Shown piece after piece: positions 26,220-35,428 of a stretch of 64,000 nucleotides of DNA. The stretch spans positions 62,001 through 126,000 of the forward strand of contig NZ_JAMTCS010000006.1 in NCBI RefSeq assembly GCF_024171955.1, in the 5' to 3' direction. The notes under the pieces are model-generated. The model made no database searches. It was not told the origin of the DNA and worked only from the letters and a program-made list of their open reading frames with translations. The stretch comes from Promicromonospora thailandica (GTDB lineage Bacteria; Actinomycetota; Actinomycetes; Actinomycetales; Cellulomonadaceae). Position numbers and translations under genes: made by a program. Each line of letters begins with the position of its first letter. Position 1 is the stretch's first letter.

Positions 26220-28004
26220 GTGAAGGACGCGTGGAGCTCGGACGAGATACGCAAGGCGGAGGAGCCGCTGATCGCTGCCGGCGAGCCGCTCATGGCACGG
26301 GCGGCGTACGGGCTGGCCCAGGTGGTGCTGCGGGAGGTGGCGCTCCGGCGTGCGGAGGGCAGGGCCGGTACGGCCGACGGTGCGCGGCAGGGCCGGGCCA
26401 GGCTGCGGGGCAGCCTCGGTTCGGACGGGCTGCCCGGGCAGGCCCGGGTGCGGCCGGGCCGGGTGGTCGGCCGCCGCACCGCGGACGCTGGCGCGCCCGG
26501 AGGCCGGGGTGACGTCCGCGGGGCGCACGCCGTGCTGCTCGTCGGGCCCGGGAACAACGGCGGCGACACCCTGTTCGCCGGCGCGCACCTCGTCCGGCGC
26601 GGCATGACGGTGACCGCCGTGCTCGCCTCGGCGCGTGCGCACGAGGCGGGCCTCGCCGCCTTCCGCGCGGCCGGCGGACGGGCGGCGAGCCTCGCCGACG
26701 TGCGGGTGCCCGCCGTAGTGGAGCTCGCGCTCGGCGCCGACGTGATCCTGGACGGCCTCGTCGGGGTCGGCGCGCGCGGCGCCCTCCGGCCACCCGCGGG
26801 CGGCCTGGTCCGGGCGCTCGCCGACGCCCGGGACGCCGCCGCCGACCGGTGGCCGTACACCGTCGCGGTGGACATCCCCAGCGGCATCGGCGTGGACGAC
26901 GGCGCGGTGCCCGGCCCCGTGCTGCGCGCCGACCGGACCGTGACGTTCGGCGCGCTCAAGCCCGGCCTGCTCCTGCCGCCCGCCGCGCAGACGGCAGGCG
27001 AGGTCGAGCTGGTCGACGTCGGCTTCCCCGCCTCCCCGGCCTCCGGCGCGGCGCGGCGCAACGGTGTGGCCCGCCACGCCTGGGGCACGACGGACCCGGC
27101 GGCGGGCCGCGTGCTGCGCCTGGAGCCCGCCGACGTGGCCGCGCTGTGGCCCGCGCCCGGCGCGCGCGACCACAAGTACACGCGGGGCGCGGTCGGCGTG
27201 GTCGCCGGCACGAGCACCTACCCCGGCGCGGCGGTGCTGGCCGCCTCGGGCGCCGTCCTGTCCGGCGCCGGCATGGTGCGCTACCTCGGGCCCGAGGTGG
27301 TCGGCACGCGCGTGCTCCTGGCCCGGCCCGAGGTGGTCGTGGCCGGCGGCCGGGTCCAGTCCTGGGTGCTCGGGCCCGGCGTCCCCGCGCTCGACCCGGA
27401 CGACGAGGGCCCGGACGACGACGGCCAGGCCCGCCGGATCTTCGGGGCGCTCGCGGCTGTGACCGGCGTGCTGTCCGAGGACGTGACGGGCGGGAGGATG
27501 CCCGCCGTCGTCGACGCGGGGGCGCTCACGATGCTGGAGCACCGGCTCCCGCCCTCGGTGGTGCTGACCCCGCACGCCGGCGAGCTGGCCGAGCTGCTGC
27601 GCGGGCTGGGGCACGAGGTGGACCGAACCGCGGTGGAGGCCCGGCCCCTGCACTGGGCGCGCACGGCCCACCAGGCGACGGGCGGCACGATCCTGCTCAA
27701 GGGTGCCGTGACCGTCGTCGCCGGACCGGGTGACGTGTACGCGCAGGCCGACGCGCCCGCGTGGACCGCCACTGCGGGTGCGGGCGACGTGCTCGCGGGC
27801 ATCCTCGGGACGCTGCTCGCCGGCCGGTCGCGGGCCGTGGTCGAGGACGAGACGCTGGCCGCGCGCCTCGCGGCCGCCGCCGTGCTGGTGCACGGGCGGG
27901 CCGCCGCCCGCGCGTCCGCCGGCGGCCCGGTGGCCGCCCTGGAGATCGCCCGGGCGGTGCCCGCGGTCGTCGCGGAGCTGCTGGCCGGAGCGGACCCCGC
28001 CTGA
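26220..28004 (+). CDS. nnr: Bifunctional NAD(P)H-hydrate epimerase / ADP-dependent dehydratase
   Basis: The enzyme repairs hydrated NAD(P)H. The N-terminal epimerase domain carries GPGNNGGDTLFAGAHL near residue 105, and the C-terminal ribokinase-like dehydratase carries LTPHAGELAELL, ILLKGAVTVVA and TAGAGDVLAGILG. GTG 26220 gives 594 residues. Between the first helix (residues 1-42) and the GPGNNGGD loop there is an Arg/Gly/Ala-rich insertion of roughly 50 residues, not usual for the family. CACTAT ends six bases before the start and may be a leaderless -10. It is divergent from the F420 oxidoreductase. Confidence 0.93.
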   Translation: MKDAWSSDEIRKAEEPLIAAGEPLMARAAYGLAQVVLREVALRRAEGRAGTADGARQGRARLRGSLGSDGLPGQARVRPGRVVGRRTADAGAPGGRGDVRGAHAVLLVGPGNNGGDTLFAGAHLVRRGMTVTAVLASARAHEAGLAAFRAAGGRAASLADVRVPAVVELALGADVILDGLVGVGARGALRPPAGGLVRALADARDAAADRWPYTVAVDIPSGIGVDDGAVPGPVLRADRTVTFGALKPGLLLPPAAQTAGEVELVDVGFPASPASGAARRNGVARHAWGTTDPAAGRVLRLEPADVAALWPAPGARDHKYTRGAVGVVAGTSTYPGAAVLAASGAVLSGAGMVRYLGPEVVGTRVLLARPEVVVAGGRVQSWVLGPGVPALDPDDEGPDDDGQARRIFGALAAVTGVLSEDVTGGRMPAVVDAGALTMLEHRLPPSVVLTPHAGELAELLRGLGHEVDRTAVEARPLHWARTAHQATGGTILLKGAVTVVAGPGDVYAQADAPAWTATAGAGDVLAGILGTLLAGRSRAVVEDETLAARLAAAAVLVHGRAAARASAGGPVAALEIARAVPAVVAELLAGADPA

Positions 28005-28024
28005 CCGGACTGATCAGGCGAGAC

Positions 28025-28062
28025 ACGAGCGGGCCCCGGTTGAAGATGCCGGGCCCGCTCGT
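28025..28062 (+). terminator. Terminator of nnr
   Basis: ACGAGCGGGCC at 28025 onward pairs with the complementary arm ending at 28062, with one bulged C, and TTGATGT follows. Confidence 0.8.
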
Positions 28063-28192
28063 TTGATGTAATGAAAAGGGCATTCCGGAATTACTTCCGT
28101 ACCACAGTCACAATCTGCACGATTCATCTCCTGCCATAGACTCCTGACGCGCTGCTCATCAATATTCATGGAAGTCGCGAATTGGGGTTTGC

Positions 28193-30610
28193 GTGCCATC
28201 AAGCTACGGGCCTTCCGTGGCCGTGCCCCCGGCATTGCCGGAGAACGTCGCGGTCCAGGGAGGAAGCAGGGGGAGGGACCACGTGGTCCACGGGCGTGAT
28301 CGAGAGCTGCGGGTCATCGGGCACTTCGCGACCGACCTGGACCCGACGGTCCTGGTCGTGCGCGGGCTGAGCGGGATCGGCAAGACCGCGACGGTGCTGC
28401 AGGCGCTGAGGCAGGTCGGCGCCGGGTCGTCGGCGGTGCGGGTCGTCCGGCCGTGCTCGACCCGGCCCTCGGCCCACGACCTCGACAACAACCGCCGCAT
28501 CGACCTGTCCGCGTGGTCCGTGCCGGACCACCTGGAGCACGACGCCGACTTCGACGCGGCGGGCTTCCTGCGCGCCGTCTCGGCCGGGGCCACGGACGGC
28601 ACCTCCGGCCCGCGCGTGCTCTTCGTCGACGACGTCGGGGTGCTCACCGCCGACCGCGCGCGCTGGCTCCAGCACCTCGCCGACGAGGCGTACAGCCTCG
28701 ACTGGCGCGTGATCGCCGCCGTGCGGAGCATCGCCGCCGAGCCGCTCTCGGACGACGTGGAGGTGCTCGAGCTCGGCCCCCTGGACCGGGTCTCCCTGCG
28801 CCGGGTGCTCGACCTGGAGCTCAGCACCCCGGTGGCCGCCGACGTCGTCGAGCACCTGCGCTGGTGGAGCGCCGGCAACCCGCGGCTCGCGCTCGAGCTC
28901 GCCGGGTCGCTGAGCCCCGCCGAGCTGCGCGGGGACGCCGCCTGGGCCGGTCCCGACGGCGTGGGCTCGGCAGCGCGCCGTGCCTACCGGGCGCTGCTGG
29001 CCGGGCTCGACCCGGCCACGACGGCGGCCCTGGCGGCGGCCCCGCTGAGCCCGACGTCCGCCCACCGGGACGAGCGGGCGGTGCGGCACCCGCTGCTGGC
29101 GCTGCTCTGCCGGGAGGCCCGGGAGGCGGACAGCCTCGGCGCACGCGAGGCGGAGACCCCCGTCGCGGTGGCCGGCCGGCCCCGCGTGGCCCAGGACGCG
29201 CTCGACGGCCTGCACCTCGACGAGCTGCCCGCGCGCACCTGGGCCGTGGTGGCGGCGTCGCGCCGCCCGCGCGTGGCCGCGCGTGCCGTCGGGGTGTCCC
29301 TGCTGACCGGCCGCGCGTGGACCGACCACGCCGCCGGCCCGCTGGTGCCGTCCGGCGTCGGCCCCGAGTGGACCGACCACCTCTGGTGGCGGGATCCCGA
29401 CGGCATCGCCGAGCCGGTGCGCGCCGCGGGCGCGCGAGCCGCGGCGGCGCTGCTGCGGCTGGAGGAGTCCGGCTCGCTGGCCGACCCCGCCGCGCTGCGG
29501 GCCGACCTGCGGCTGATCGGACCGACGCCGGGTCAGGACTGGGTGGGCGTCGAGACCCAGGTGCGCGCGCTGCTCCTGCTCGGGGACGTCGTGGGCGCCC
29601 GTGCGCTGCTCGCCGACCACTCCGGCCCGGCCGCGGACCGGACGGTCGCCGAGATCGTCGCCCGTGACCTCGCGGCGGCCCGCGTGGCCGCGTTCGACGG
29701 CCGGGCGGCCGACGTCCGTGCGCACCTCGCGCACGCGGCCGAGCTGCGTCCGTCGGTCGACGGGTGGCTGCCCGCGCGCGGCATGCGCGCGGCGGCGGAC
29801 GCCGTCGTCGACGGGACCGTGCCCGTGAGCACGATGCCGGCGCAGGCGGGCAGCTGGTCGGCGCGCGCCCTTGGTGAGTACGCGGCGGACCTCGGCGCGG
29901 CGCACCTCGTCGTCGGGCAGGCCGAGGGCGCCGTGGCGCTGCTGACCATCGCGCTCGAGCACTGCGCCTGGCCGTACCGCGGCCGGGTGCAGGTGCGCTG
30001 CGACCTCGTCGAGGCCGTCCTGACCTCGACGCCGCCCGGACAGGTGGGCCCGCGGGCCCAGCGGCTCATCGACCCGCCCGTCGCCCCCGAGGAGCGCGCC
30101 GCGCCGGACGTGGCCGCCGCCTGGTCCCGGCTCTGCGCGCTGCTCGCCGACGAGGGCGCGCGCTCGACCGCGTTCGAGGCCGCGCTGCACACGCCTCCGG
30201 CGCCGATGTCGCCGTGGCAGCGTGTGCGCATGCTCGTCGCGTACGGCCGGTACGCCGTGACGCGCGGCGGTCGCACCGCAGGTGTCGCCATGCTCGACGA
30301 GGCCCGCACCCTGGTGCGCCTGGCCGGCATGACCGGGTGGATCAAGGGCATCGACACGTTCCTCGCCGAGACCGAGGCGAACGGCGGAGCCGGCCCCGAG
30401 TGGGAGGTGCTCGGCGGGCACGAACGGGAGATGGTGCGGCTCGCGGTGCACGGCGCGACCAACTCGCAGATCGCCCAGGCGACGTTCGTCTCGGAGCGGA
30501 CCGTGGTGAACCGGCTGCGCCGGGCCTACGCGACGCTGGGGATCCGGGACCGCCGGGACCTCGTGCGGCTCGCCGAGACACGTCCGCCGGCGTGGCTCGC
30601 CGGTAGTTGA
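28193..30610 (+). CDS. STAND ATPase transcriptional regulator with LuxR HTH
   Basis: An 805-residue protein with a P-loop GLSGIGKT at residues 58-65, a Walker B-like LFVDD near 143-147, and a long helical middle region that could hold TPR-type repeats. A LuxR-type helix-turn-helix ends it (GATNSQIAQATFVSERTVVNR, in part, then RRAYATLGIRDRRDLV). This architecture fits ATP-dependent STAND regulators of the MalT/LAL type, though the N-terminal sensor is not recognisable. The start is GTG. TAGACT at 28137 could be its -10. It reads toward the surface-protein gene 30926 and is a plausible activator of it. Confidence 0.82.
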   Translation: MPSSYGPSVAVPPALPENVAVQGGSRGRDHVVHGRDRELRVIGHFATDLDPTVLVVRGLSGIGKTATVLQALRQVGAGSSAVRVVRPCSTRPSAHDLDNNRRIDLSAWSVPDHLEHDADFDAAGFLRAVSAGATDGTSGPRVLFVDDVGVLTADRARWLQHLADEAYSLDWRVIAAVRSIAAEPLSDDVEVLELGPLDRVSLRRVLDLELSTPVAADVVEHLRWWSAGNPRLALELAGSLSPAELRGDAAWAGPDGVGSAARRAYRALLAGLDPATTAALAAAPLSPTSAHRDERAVRHPLLALLCREAREADSLGAREAETPVAVAGRPRVAQDALDGLHLDELPARTWAVVAASRRPRVAARAVGVSLLTGRAWTDHAAGPLVPSGVGPEWTDHLWWRDPDGIAEPVRAAGARAAAALLRLEESGSLADPAALRADLRLIGPTPGQDWVGVETQVRALLLLGDVVGARALLADHSGPAADRTVAEIVARDLAAARVAAFDGRAADVRAHLAHAAELRPSVDGWLPARGMRAAADAVVDGTVPVSTMPAQAGSWSARALGEYAADLGAAHLVVGQAEGAVALLTIALEHCAWPYRGRVQVRCDLVEAVLTSTPPGQVGPRAQRLIDPPVAPEERAAPDVAAAWSRLCALLADEGARSTAFEAALHTPPAPMSPWQRVRMLVAYGRYAVTRGGRTAGVAMLDEARTLVRLAGMTGWIKGIDTFLAETEANGGAGPEWEVLGGHEREMVRLAVHGATNSQIAQATFVSERTVVNRLRRAYATLGIRDRRDLVRLAETRPPAWLAGS

Positions 30611-30747
30611 CCGCCGCCGCAACGCAGATTTTTCACCCGCGGCCAGGTCCGGATTTCACCCGGCATTCCGGACGAGACTCACTTCTTGCGCACTCGCACC
30701 GATCAATGTCTTTGTCACGCCTCGGTATGTCCTGAACGCACCCGGAT

Positions 30748-30771
30748 GTGCGTTGTGTTGCGTCAACGCAC
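30748..30771 (+). promoter_or_regulatory. Inverted repeat, candidate operator
   Basis: GTGCGTTG and CAACGCAC form perfect 8-bp arms around an eight-base spacer. It lies in the 315-bp gene-free gap between the STAND-LuxR gene and the anchored surface protein. Confidence 0.5.
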
Positions 30772-30853
30772 GATTACCGCCCTGCCTGGCAGGTCCCTGT
30801 GAACCACTGTTCCCTGAACCCCGGGCCTTCGGTGTGCACGTGCCACCGCCCCG

Positions 30854-30888
30854 ACCGATCCGGACGTGATCACGTACCGATCCGGACG
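30854..30888 (+). promoter_or_regulatory. Direct repeats with central palindrome, candidate operator
   Basis: ACCGATCCGGACG occurs at 30854-30866 and again at 30876-30888, a 22-bp period or two helical turns. The 12-bp palindrome ACGTGATCACGT at 30864-30875 sits between them. It is 38 bases before the start of the surface protein gene and fits a dimeric activator or repressor site. Confidence 0.6.
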
Positions 30889-30925
30889 CTTTTCTTGAAG
30901 CGTGAATATGGAGGAGTGAGTTCTT

Positions 30926-33900
30926 TTGAACCGAACGCAAGTACCGTCCCGGCGCCGGAGGGGAAGCGTCCCGTGGCGCCGTACCCTGGCGACGGCCGCG
31001 GCATCGGCAGTCGTGGTCACGGCCACCGGACTTCCCGCGGTCGCTGCTGTGGACAACTACCCGGAGGAGCCGGCCGAGGCCGCCGCCAGCGTGCTGGACT
31101 CGACGCTCTTCCAGAAGGCCCTGCTCGCAGCGGCCTACTCGGACGCCGGCTCGGAGTCGAACCCCGGCCCCAACGAGGGCAACCTCAACGTCGAGCTGCT
31201 CGGCTCGGAGCTCATCCGTCTCGGTGACGTCGAGGTCCCCCTCGACGAGATCCTCGACTTCGGTCAGCTCGGCGCGCTCGCCAGCAAGAGCGAGGCGTCG
31301 TCCTCGCTCGACGCGTACGCGGTGTCCGGCCTCGCCGGCGCCGACGGCGGCGTGACCCTGGACGGCGAGACCGAGGACTTCGGCAAGGCGTCCGTGGACG
31401 TCCTGTCGGTCGCGCGCCTGCTGGGCGTCGACGGCCTCACGGACCAGATCGTCGACCAGCTCCTGCTGGAGGCGGGCGCCGGTGCGGCCGAGGTCAAGGC
31501 CGAGAACGGCGTGATCCTGGACCAGGACGGCGTGGGTGGCCTCGGCCAGTACCGCGTGGCCGACCTGGACCTCTTCCTGCACTCCCCGGTGATCGAGGAC
31601 GCCGCGTCCTCCATCTACGACATCGGCGGCAGCATCGACACCGCCGTCGAGAACCTCATCAACGAGAACCTCGACGACAGCGCCCTGACGGGCCTGTTCG
31701 ACGCGGTCCCCGGCGTCCCGACGCCGTCGATCACCGTCGACAGCAACATGCAGGAGAACCTCTTCCAGTCCGTCGTGGGTGAGCCGATCACCTCGGCCAA
31801 CCAGCTCATCACGATCGACCTGTCGACCGGTCAGCTGGAGATCCACCTCGACAAGCTGGTGGACAACCCGGACGAGACCGAGGGCGGCCTCAACGAGCTG
31901 CCCCCGAACTTCGAGCTCATCGACGACACGACCTACCCGCTGATCGCGGAGACCGTGCACGAGCTCATGCAGGAGGTCACCCGCATCCTCATCGGTGCGA
32001 TCGAGGACTCCCTCAACTCGGTGACGGTCAACATCGCGTTCTACGAGGAGGGCCCGCTCGGCACCCTCGACGTGTCGTGGTCGCTGCCCCTGGCGGACGC
32101 CGTGAACGGCAACTTCCCCGAGGTCGTCGACAACAGCACGGGCACCATGGCGCCGGTCGCCACGGTCCTGGTCAACACCATCAACACGCTCGGCCCGGCC
32201 CTCGCGCCGATCCTGGGCCCGGTGTACGACCTGGTGATCAGCGACGAGGGTGACAACATCTTCGAGCTGCTGATCAACGACCTGAAGACGGACTCCGTCA
32301 CCGCCCCGATCCGCGAGCTGCTCTCGCCGGTCTTCGACGTGCTGGCCCAGGTCCTCTCGATCACGATCAACCGTCAGGTCACCTCCGAGGGCGTGACCCA
32401 GACCTCCACCGCCGCCGCGGCCGCGGAGACGTCGTTCGAGCTGTCGGCGCTGAGCATCGCGCTGCTGCCCGCCAACGAGGTCGCCCGGATCAACCTGGGC
32501 AACGCCGCCGTGCGCATCGGTGGCGACGGCAGCGGCCCGGGCGAGATCGACCCGACCCTGTCCGTGAACCCCGACTCGGTGGCCCCCGGCCAGTCGACCG
32601 TGGCGACCGGTGAGGGCTACACGCCCGACTCGACCGCGACCGTCCAGCTCGTCGACCCCGAGGGCAACCCCGTGGGCGACCCCATCCCGGTCGAGACGGA
32701 CTCCGAGGGCGGCTTCAGCACCCCGGTGACGGTCCCGGCGGACGCCGAGCTCGGTGACTACACCGTGGTCGGCACCGACGACACGACGGGCGAGGCCGCC
32801 GAGGCTCCGCTGGCCGTCGTCGCCGGCTCGGACATCTGCGCCATGGACCCGACCCTCACGGTCGAGCCGAGCGCGGGCTACCCGGGCGACACCGTCTCCG
32901 TCGTGGGCCAGGGCTTCCCGGCCGGCGTGCCGGTCACGGTCCAGCTGCGCGACGCCGAGGGCAACCCGGTCGGCGACCCGATCACGGTCACCCCGGACGA
33001 GGCCTGCGGCTTCATCACCGACCTGACCATCCCCGAGGACGCCGAGCCCGGCGACCACACGGTGGAGGCCGAGCCGGAGGACGGCAGCGAGGGTGCCGAG
33101 GCGCCGCTCGAGGTGCTCGACCCGAACACCAACAACCCGGGTGAGTGCACCGACCCGACCATCACGGCCGAGCCGACCGTCGTCCAGGCGGGCGACGAGG
33201 TCCAGGTCACGGGCACCGGCTTCCCGGCCGGCGTGAACGTGGTCGTGCAGCTCTTCGACACCGAGGGCAACAAGATCGGCGAGCCGGTCACCGTGAAGGT
33301 GGACGAGGACTGCGGCTTCACCACCCCGATCACCGTCCCCGAGGGCACCGAGCCCGGCGTCATCATCGTCGACGCGGAGCCCGAGGACGGCAGCGAGGGC
33401 GCGCAGACCCCGATCGTGGTCACCGAGAACACCGGTGGCGGCGACGGCCGCGACCTGACGGCGCGCTTCGAGAAGCCGACCGTCACGCAGGGCGAGGAGC
33501 AGACGTTCTACGCGTCGGGCTTCGAGCCGGGCGAGGAGGTCGTGGGTCTCATCAACTCGACGTCCTTCGCGCTGCAGGCGCAGGCCGCTGACGAGGACGG
33601 CAACGTCCAGTGGACCTTCACGGTCGACGAGCGGCTCGACGTCGGTCGCCACCAGGGCCTCGCGGTCAGCACGGTCGCCGGCGACTCGGCGATGGCCACG
33701 TTCGACGTGGTCGCCGCTGCCGCGGGCGTCGGTGACGGCGACGGCGACGGTGACGGCGCGGGGGCCGGCGACGGCCCGCTCGCCAGCACGGGCGCCAACG
33801 TGACGGCCCTCATCGCCGCCACGGTCCTGCTCCTCGGTGCCGGTGCGGTCATGATCAAGCGTCGCCGGGAGATCAGCCAGGCGTTCGCCACGGCGATGGG

Positions 33901-33928
33901 TCGCTTCACCGACTCGCGCTCCGCGTGA
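30926..33928 (+). CDS. Choice-of-anchor G family cell-wall-anchored protein
   Basis: A 1000-residue exported protein. TTG 30926 is nine bases after GGAGGAG. Residues 1-41 are a long signal peptide with an Arg-rich start, ending PAVAA. Residues 42-530 form the anchor-G region (LGSELIRLGDVEVP, later EEGPLGTLDVSWSLPLADAV). From about 535 there are four Ig-like repeats of about 95 residues with GxGFPAG turns, then a GDGDGDGDG spacer. A LASTG sorting signal follows at 952-956, with a hydrophobic helix and a basic tail. LAxTG is the class E sortase signal of high-GC actinobacteria; no sortase gene lies in the window. Function beyond surface display is unknown. Confidence 0.88.
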   Translation: MNRTQVPSRRRRGSVPWRRTLATAAASAVVVTATGLPAVAAVDNYPEEPAEAAASVLDSTLFQKALLAAAYSDAGSESNPGPNEGNLNVELLGSELIRLGDVEVPLDEILDFGQLGALASKSEASSSLDAYAVSGLAGADGGVTLDGETEDFGKASVDVLSVARLLGVDGLTDQIVDQLLLEAGAGAAEVKAENGVILDQDGVGGLGQYRVADLDLFLHSPVIEDAASSIYDIGGSIDTAVENLINENLDDSALTGLFDAVPGVPTPSITVDSNMQENLFQSVVGEPITSANQLITIDLSTGQLEIHLDKLVDNPDETEGGLNELPPNFELIDDTTYPLIAETVHELMQEVTRILIGAIEDSLNSVTVNIAFYEEGPLGTLDVSWSLPLADAVNGNFPEVVDNSTGTMAPVATVLVNTINTLGPALAPILGPVYDLVISDEGDNIFELLINDLKTDSVTAPIRELLSPVFDVLAQVLSITINRQVTSEGVTQTSTAAAAAETSFELSALSIALLPANEVARINLGNAAVRIGGDGSGPGEIDPTLSVNPDSVAPGQSTVATGEGYTPDSTATVQLVDPEGNPVGDPIPVETDSEGGFSTPVTVPADAELGDYTVVGTDDTTGEAAEAPLAVVAGSDICAMDPTLTVEPSAGYPGDTVSVVGQGFPAGVPVTVQLRDAEGNPVGDPITVTPDEACGFITDLTIPEDAEPGDHTVEAEPEDGSEGAEAPLEVLDPNTNNPGECTDPTITAEPTVVQAGDEVQVTGTGFPAGVNVVVQLFDTEGNKIGEPVTVKVDEDCGFTTPITVPEGTEPGVIIVDAEPEDGSEGAQTPIVVTENTGGGDGRDLTARFEKPTVTQGEEQTFYASGFEPGEEVVGLINSTSFALQAQAADEDGNVQWTFTVDERLDVGRHQGLAVSTVAGDSAMATFDVVAAAAGVGDGDGDGDGAGAGDGPLASTGANVTALIAATVLLLGAGAVMIKRRREISQAFATAMGRFTDSRSA

Positions 33929-33935
33929 TCCCGTC

Positions 33936-33966
33936 GGGTTCACCGGGTCGCTGACCCGGTGAACCC
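33936..33966 (+). terminator. First terminator after the anchor-G gene
   Basis: GGGTTCACCGGGTC at 33936-33949 pairs perfectly with 33953-33966 around the loop GCT. Confidence 0.88.
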
Positions 33967-33978
33967 GGCACAGCAAGG

Positions 33979-34011
33979 CCGGCCCGGTGCGACCTCGTCG
34001 CACCGGGCCGG
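33979..34011 (+). terminator. Second terminator after the anchor-G gene
   Basis: CCGGCCCGGTGCGAC at 33979-33993 pairs perfectly with 33997-34011 around CTC, with TTTCC after it. Two perfect hairpins in tandem suggest strong insulation of a highly transcribed gene. Confidence 0.88.
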
Positions 34012-34047
34012 TTTCCGTAGGGGACCAGACCGAAGGGGGAGAGGGAC

Positions 34048-35427
34048 GTGCCAGAGCTCTCGCCGAGGCGCAGGATGCTGCCGACGGTGGTCGCGGCCGC
34101 GGCGATCCTCGCGCTCGTCGTGACCGCCGTGCTGATCGTGGAGCGCGCGATACCCGCGGCGCCGGCGCCCCGCGTGCAGGACCCGGCGGCCTCGGGTGCC
34201 GCCGACGTGGACTGCGCCGAGAACGACCCGGTGGCGCAGGAGCTGGGGAACGGTGCCACGTGGACCATGTGCTGGCGGGTCGACGCGGCACGCGGGCTCG
34301 TGCTCGAGGACGTGCACTTCACGCCTCCAGGCGCCCGGCCCGTGCAGGTGCTGGCCGAGCTGTCGATCGGGCAGCTCGAGGTGCCGTACGACACCGGCCT
34401 GCGCAACACCGAGGACATTACCACGCAGGGGTTCGGCGGCAGCCACATGATGTCGCTGAGCGAGACCGAGTGCCTGGGCGACCGCCTGGAGACGTACGTG
34501 CCGAAGATCGGCGACGGCTCGGTGGGCGGCGGGGGCGAGCGGCGGCCCGTGCTCTGCCAGGAGGAGGTCGACGGCGGCATCGCCTACCGCAGCGACGACG
34601 GCACGGGTGCCGCCACCGAGGTGGCCCGGCGCACGGAGCTGCGGCTCGCGACCGTCTCGAAGGTGGGCTGGTACGAGTACGTGAGCCAGTACTCGTTCGG
34701 CAGCGACGGCACCGTCCGGTCCGACCTGGGCGCGACGGGCGACCTCTCGCCCGAGGACTACGCGGACGACCCGGCGCACGGCTGGCCGGTCGGCCCCGGC
34801 GAGTCGGACTACGCCACCAGCCACTCGCACAACGCGGTGTGGCGGGTGCACTGGGCGCTCGGCGGGCCGGGCGGCCAGGTGGTCGAGCAGTACGACGCCG
34901 CGCCGACCGGTGAGCAGGGGCCGCGCGCGCCCCTCGTCGAGGGCGGCCTGACCCGCATCTCGCACGAGGGCACGGCGCGCGCGGCCGACCGCCGCTGGTG
35001 GCGCGTCGTCAACCCGGACGTGCTCAACGAGGACGGGCACCCGATCTCGTACCAGGTGGACCTGGGTGCGACCACGCCGTTCCAGCTCACGCAGGACCAC
35101 CACCACACCGACGGCGGCAGCGACGACGCCGCCGGCTACGCCGTCGCGTTCACCGAGGCCGACGACTGCCAGCTGTTCGCCACGTCCAACAAGGAGGGCA
35201 CCTGCGGGGCGGGCGTGCTCGACTTCGCGCAGGACGGGGCCGCGCTGTCCGACGTCGTCACCTGGGTCGCCGTCGGCTTCCACCACGTGGCGCGCGACGA
35301 GGACCAGAGCCCCATGGAGATGCACTGGCAGGGCTTCACCCTGACGCCGCGCGACCTGACCGCGCAGCGCGCCGACCCGCCGCCGGCTCGCCAGGACGTC
35401 AACGGCCGGCCGTCGCCGCCCCGCTGA
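34048..35427 (+). CDS. Copper amine oxidase-like membrane-anchored protein
   Basis: The 459-residue product begins with a basic segment and a hydrophobic helix at residues 11-31, so it is exported or membrane-anchored. The rest resembles the C-terminal catalytic beta-sandwich of copper amine oxidases without the N-terminal domains. Candidate copper ligands are H259 and H261 (SHSHN) and H412/H413 in VGFHHVARDED. Tyr209 in GWYEY aligns with the tyrosine that becomes the topaquinone cofactor, but the usual preceding Asn is Trp. AGGGGGAGAGGG precedes the GTG. Activity cannot be assumed. Confidence 0.6.
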   Translation: MPELSPRRRMLPTVVAAAAILALVVTAVLIVERAIPAAPAPRVQDPAASGAADVDCAENDPVAQELGNGATWTMCWRVDAARGLVLEDVHFTPPGARPVQVLAELSIGQLEVPYDTGLRNTEDITTQGFGGSHMMSLSETECLGDRLETYVPKIGDGSVGGGGERRPVLCQEEVDGGIAYRSDDGTGAATEVARRTELRLATVSKVGWYEYVSQYSFGSDGTVRSDLGATGDLSPEDYADDPAHGWPVGPGESDYATSHSHNAVWRVHWALGGPGGQVVEQYDAAPTGEQGPRAPLVEGGLTRISHEGTARAADRRWWRVVNPDVLNEDGHPISYQVDLGATTPFQLTQDHHHTDGGSDDAAGYAVAFTEADDCQLFATSNKEGTCGAGVLDFAQDGAALSDVVTWVAVGFHHVARDEDQSPMEMHWQGFTLTPRDLTAQRADPPPARQDVNGRPSPPR

Positions 35428-35428
35428 C

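Noticed and set aside
28014-28235. A 73-codon minus-strand frame with several Cys
   Set aside because: It overlaps the nnr terminator and the start of the STAND-LuxR gene and has no ribosome binding site or known motif.
30656-34291. A 1211-codon open frame on the minus strand
   Set aside because: It is antisense to the anchor-G gene, has low-complexity Arg/Asp/Val-rich composition and no domain. High GC content removes stop codons from antisense frames.
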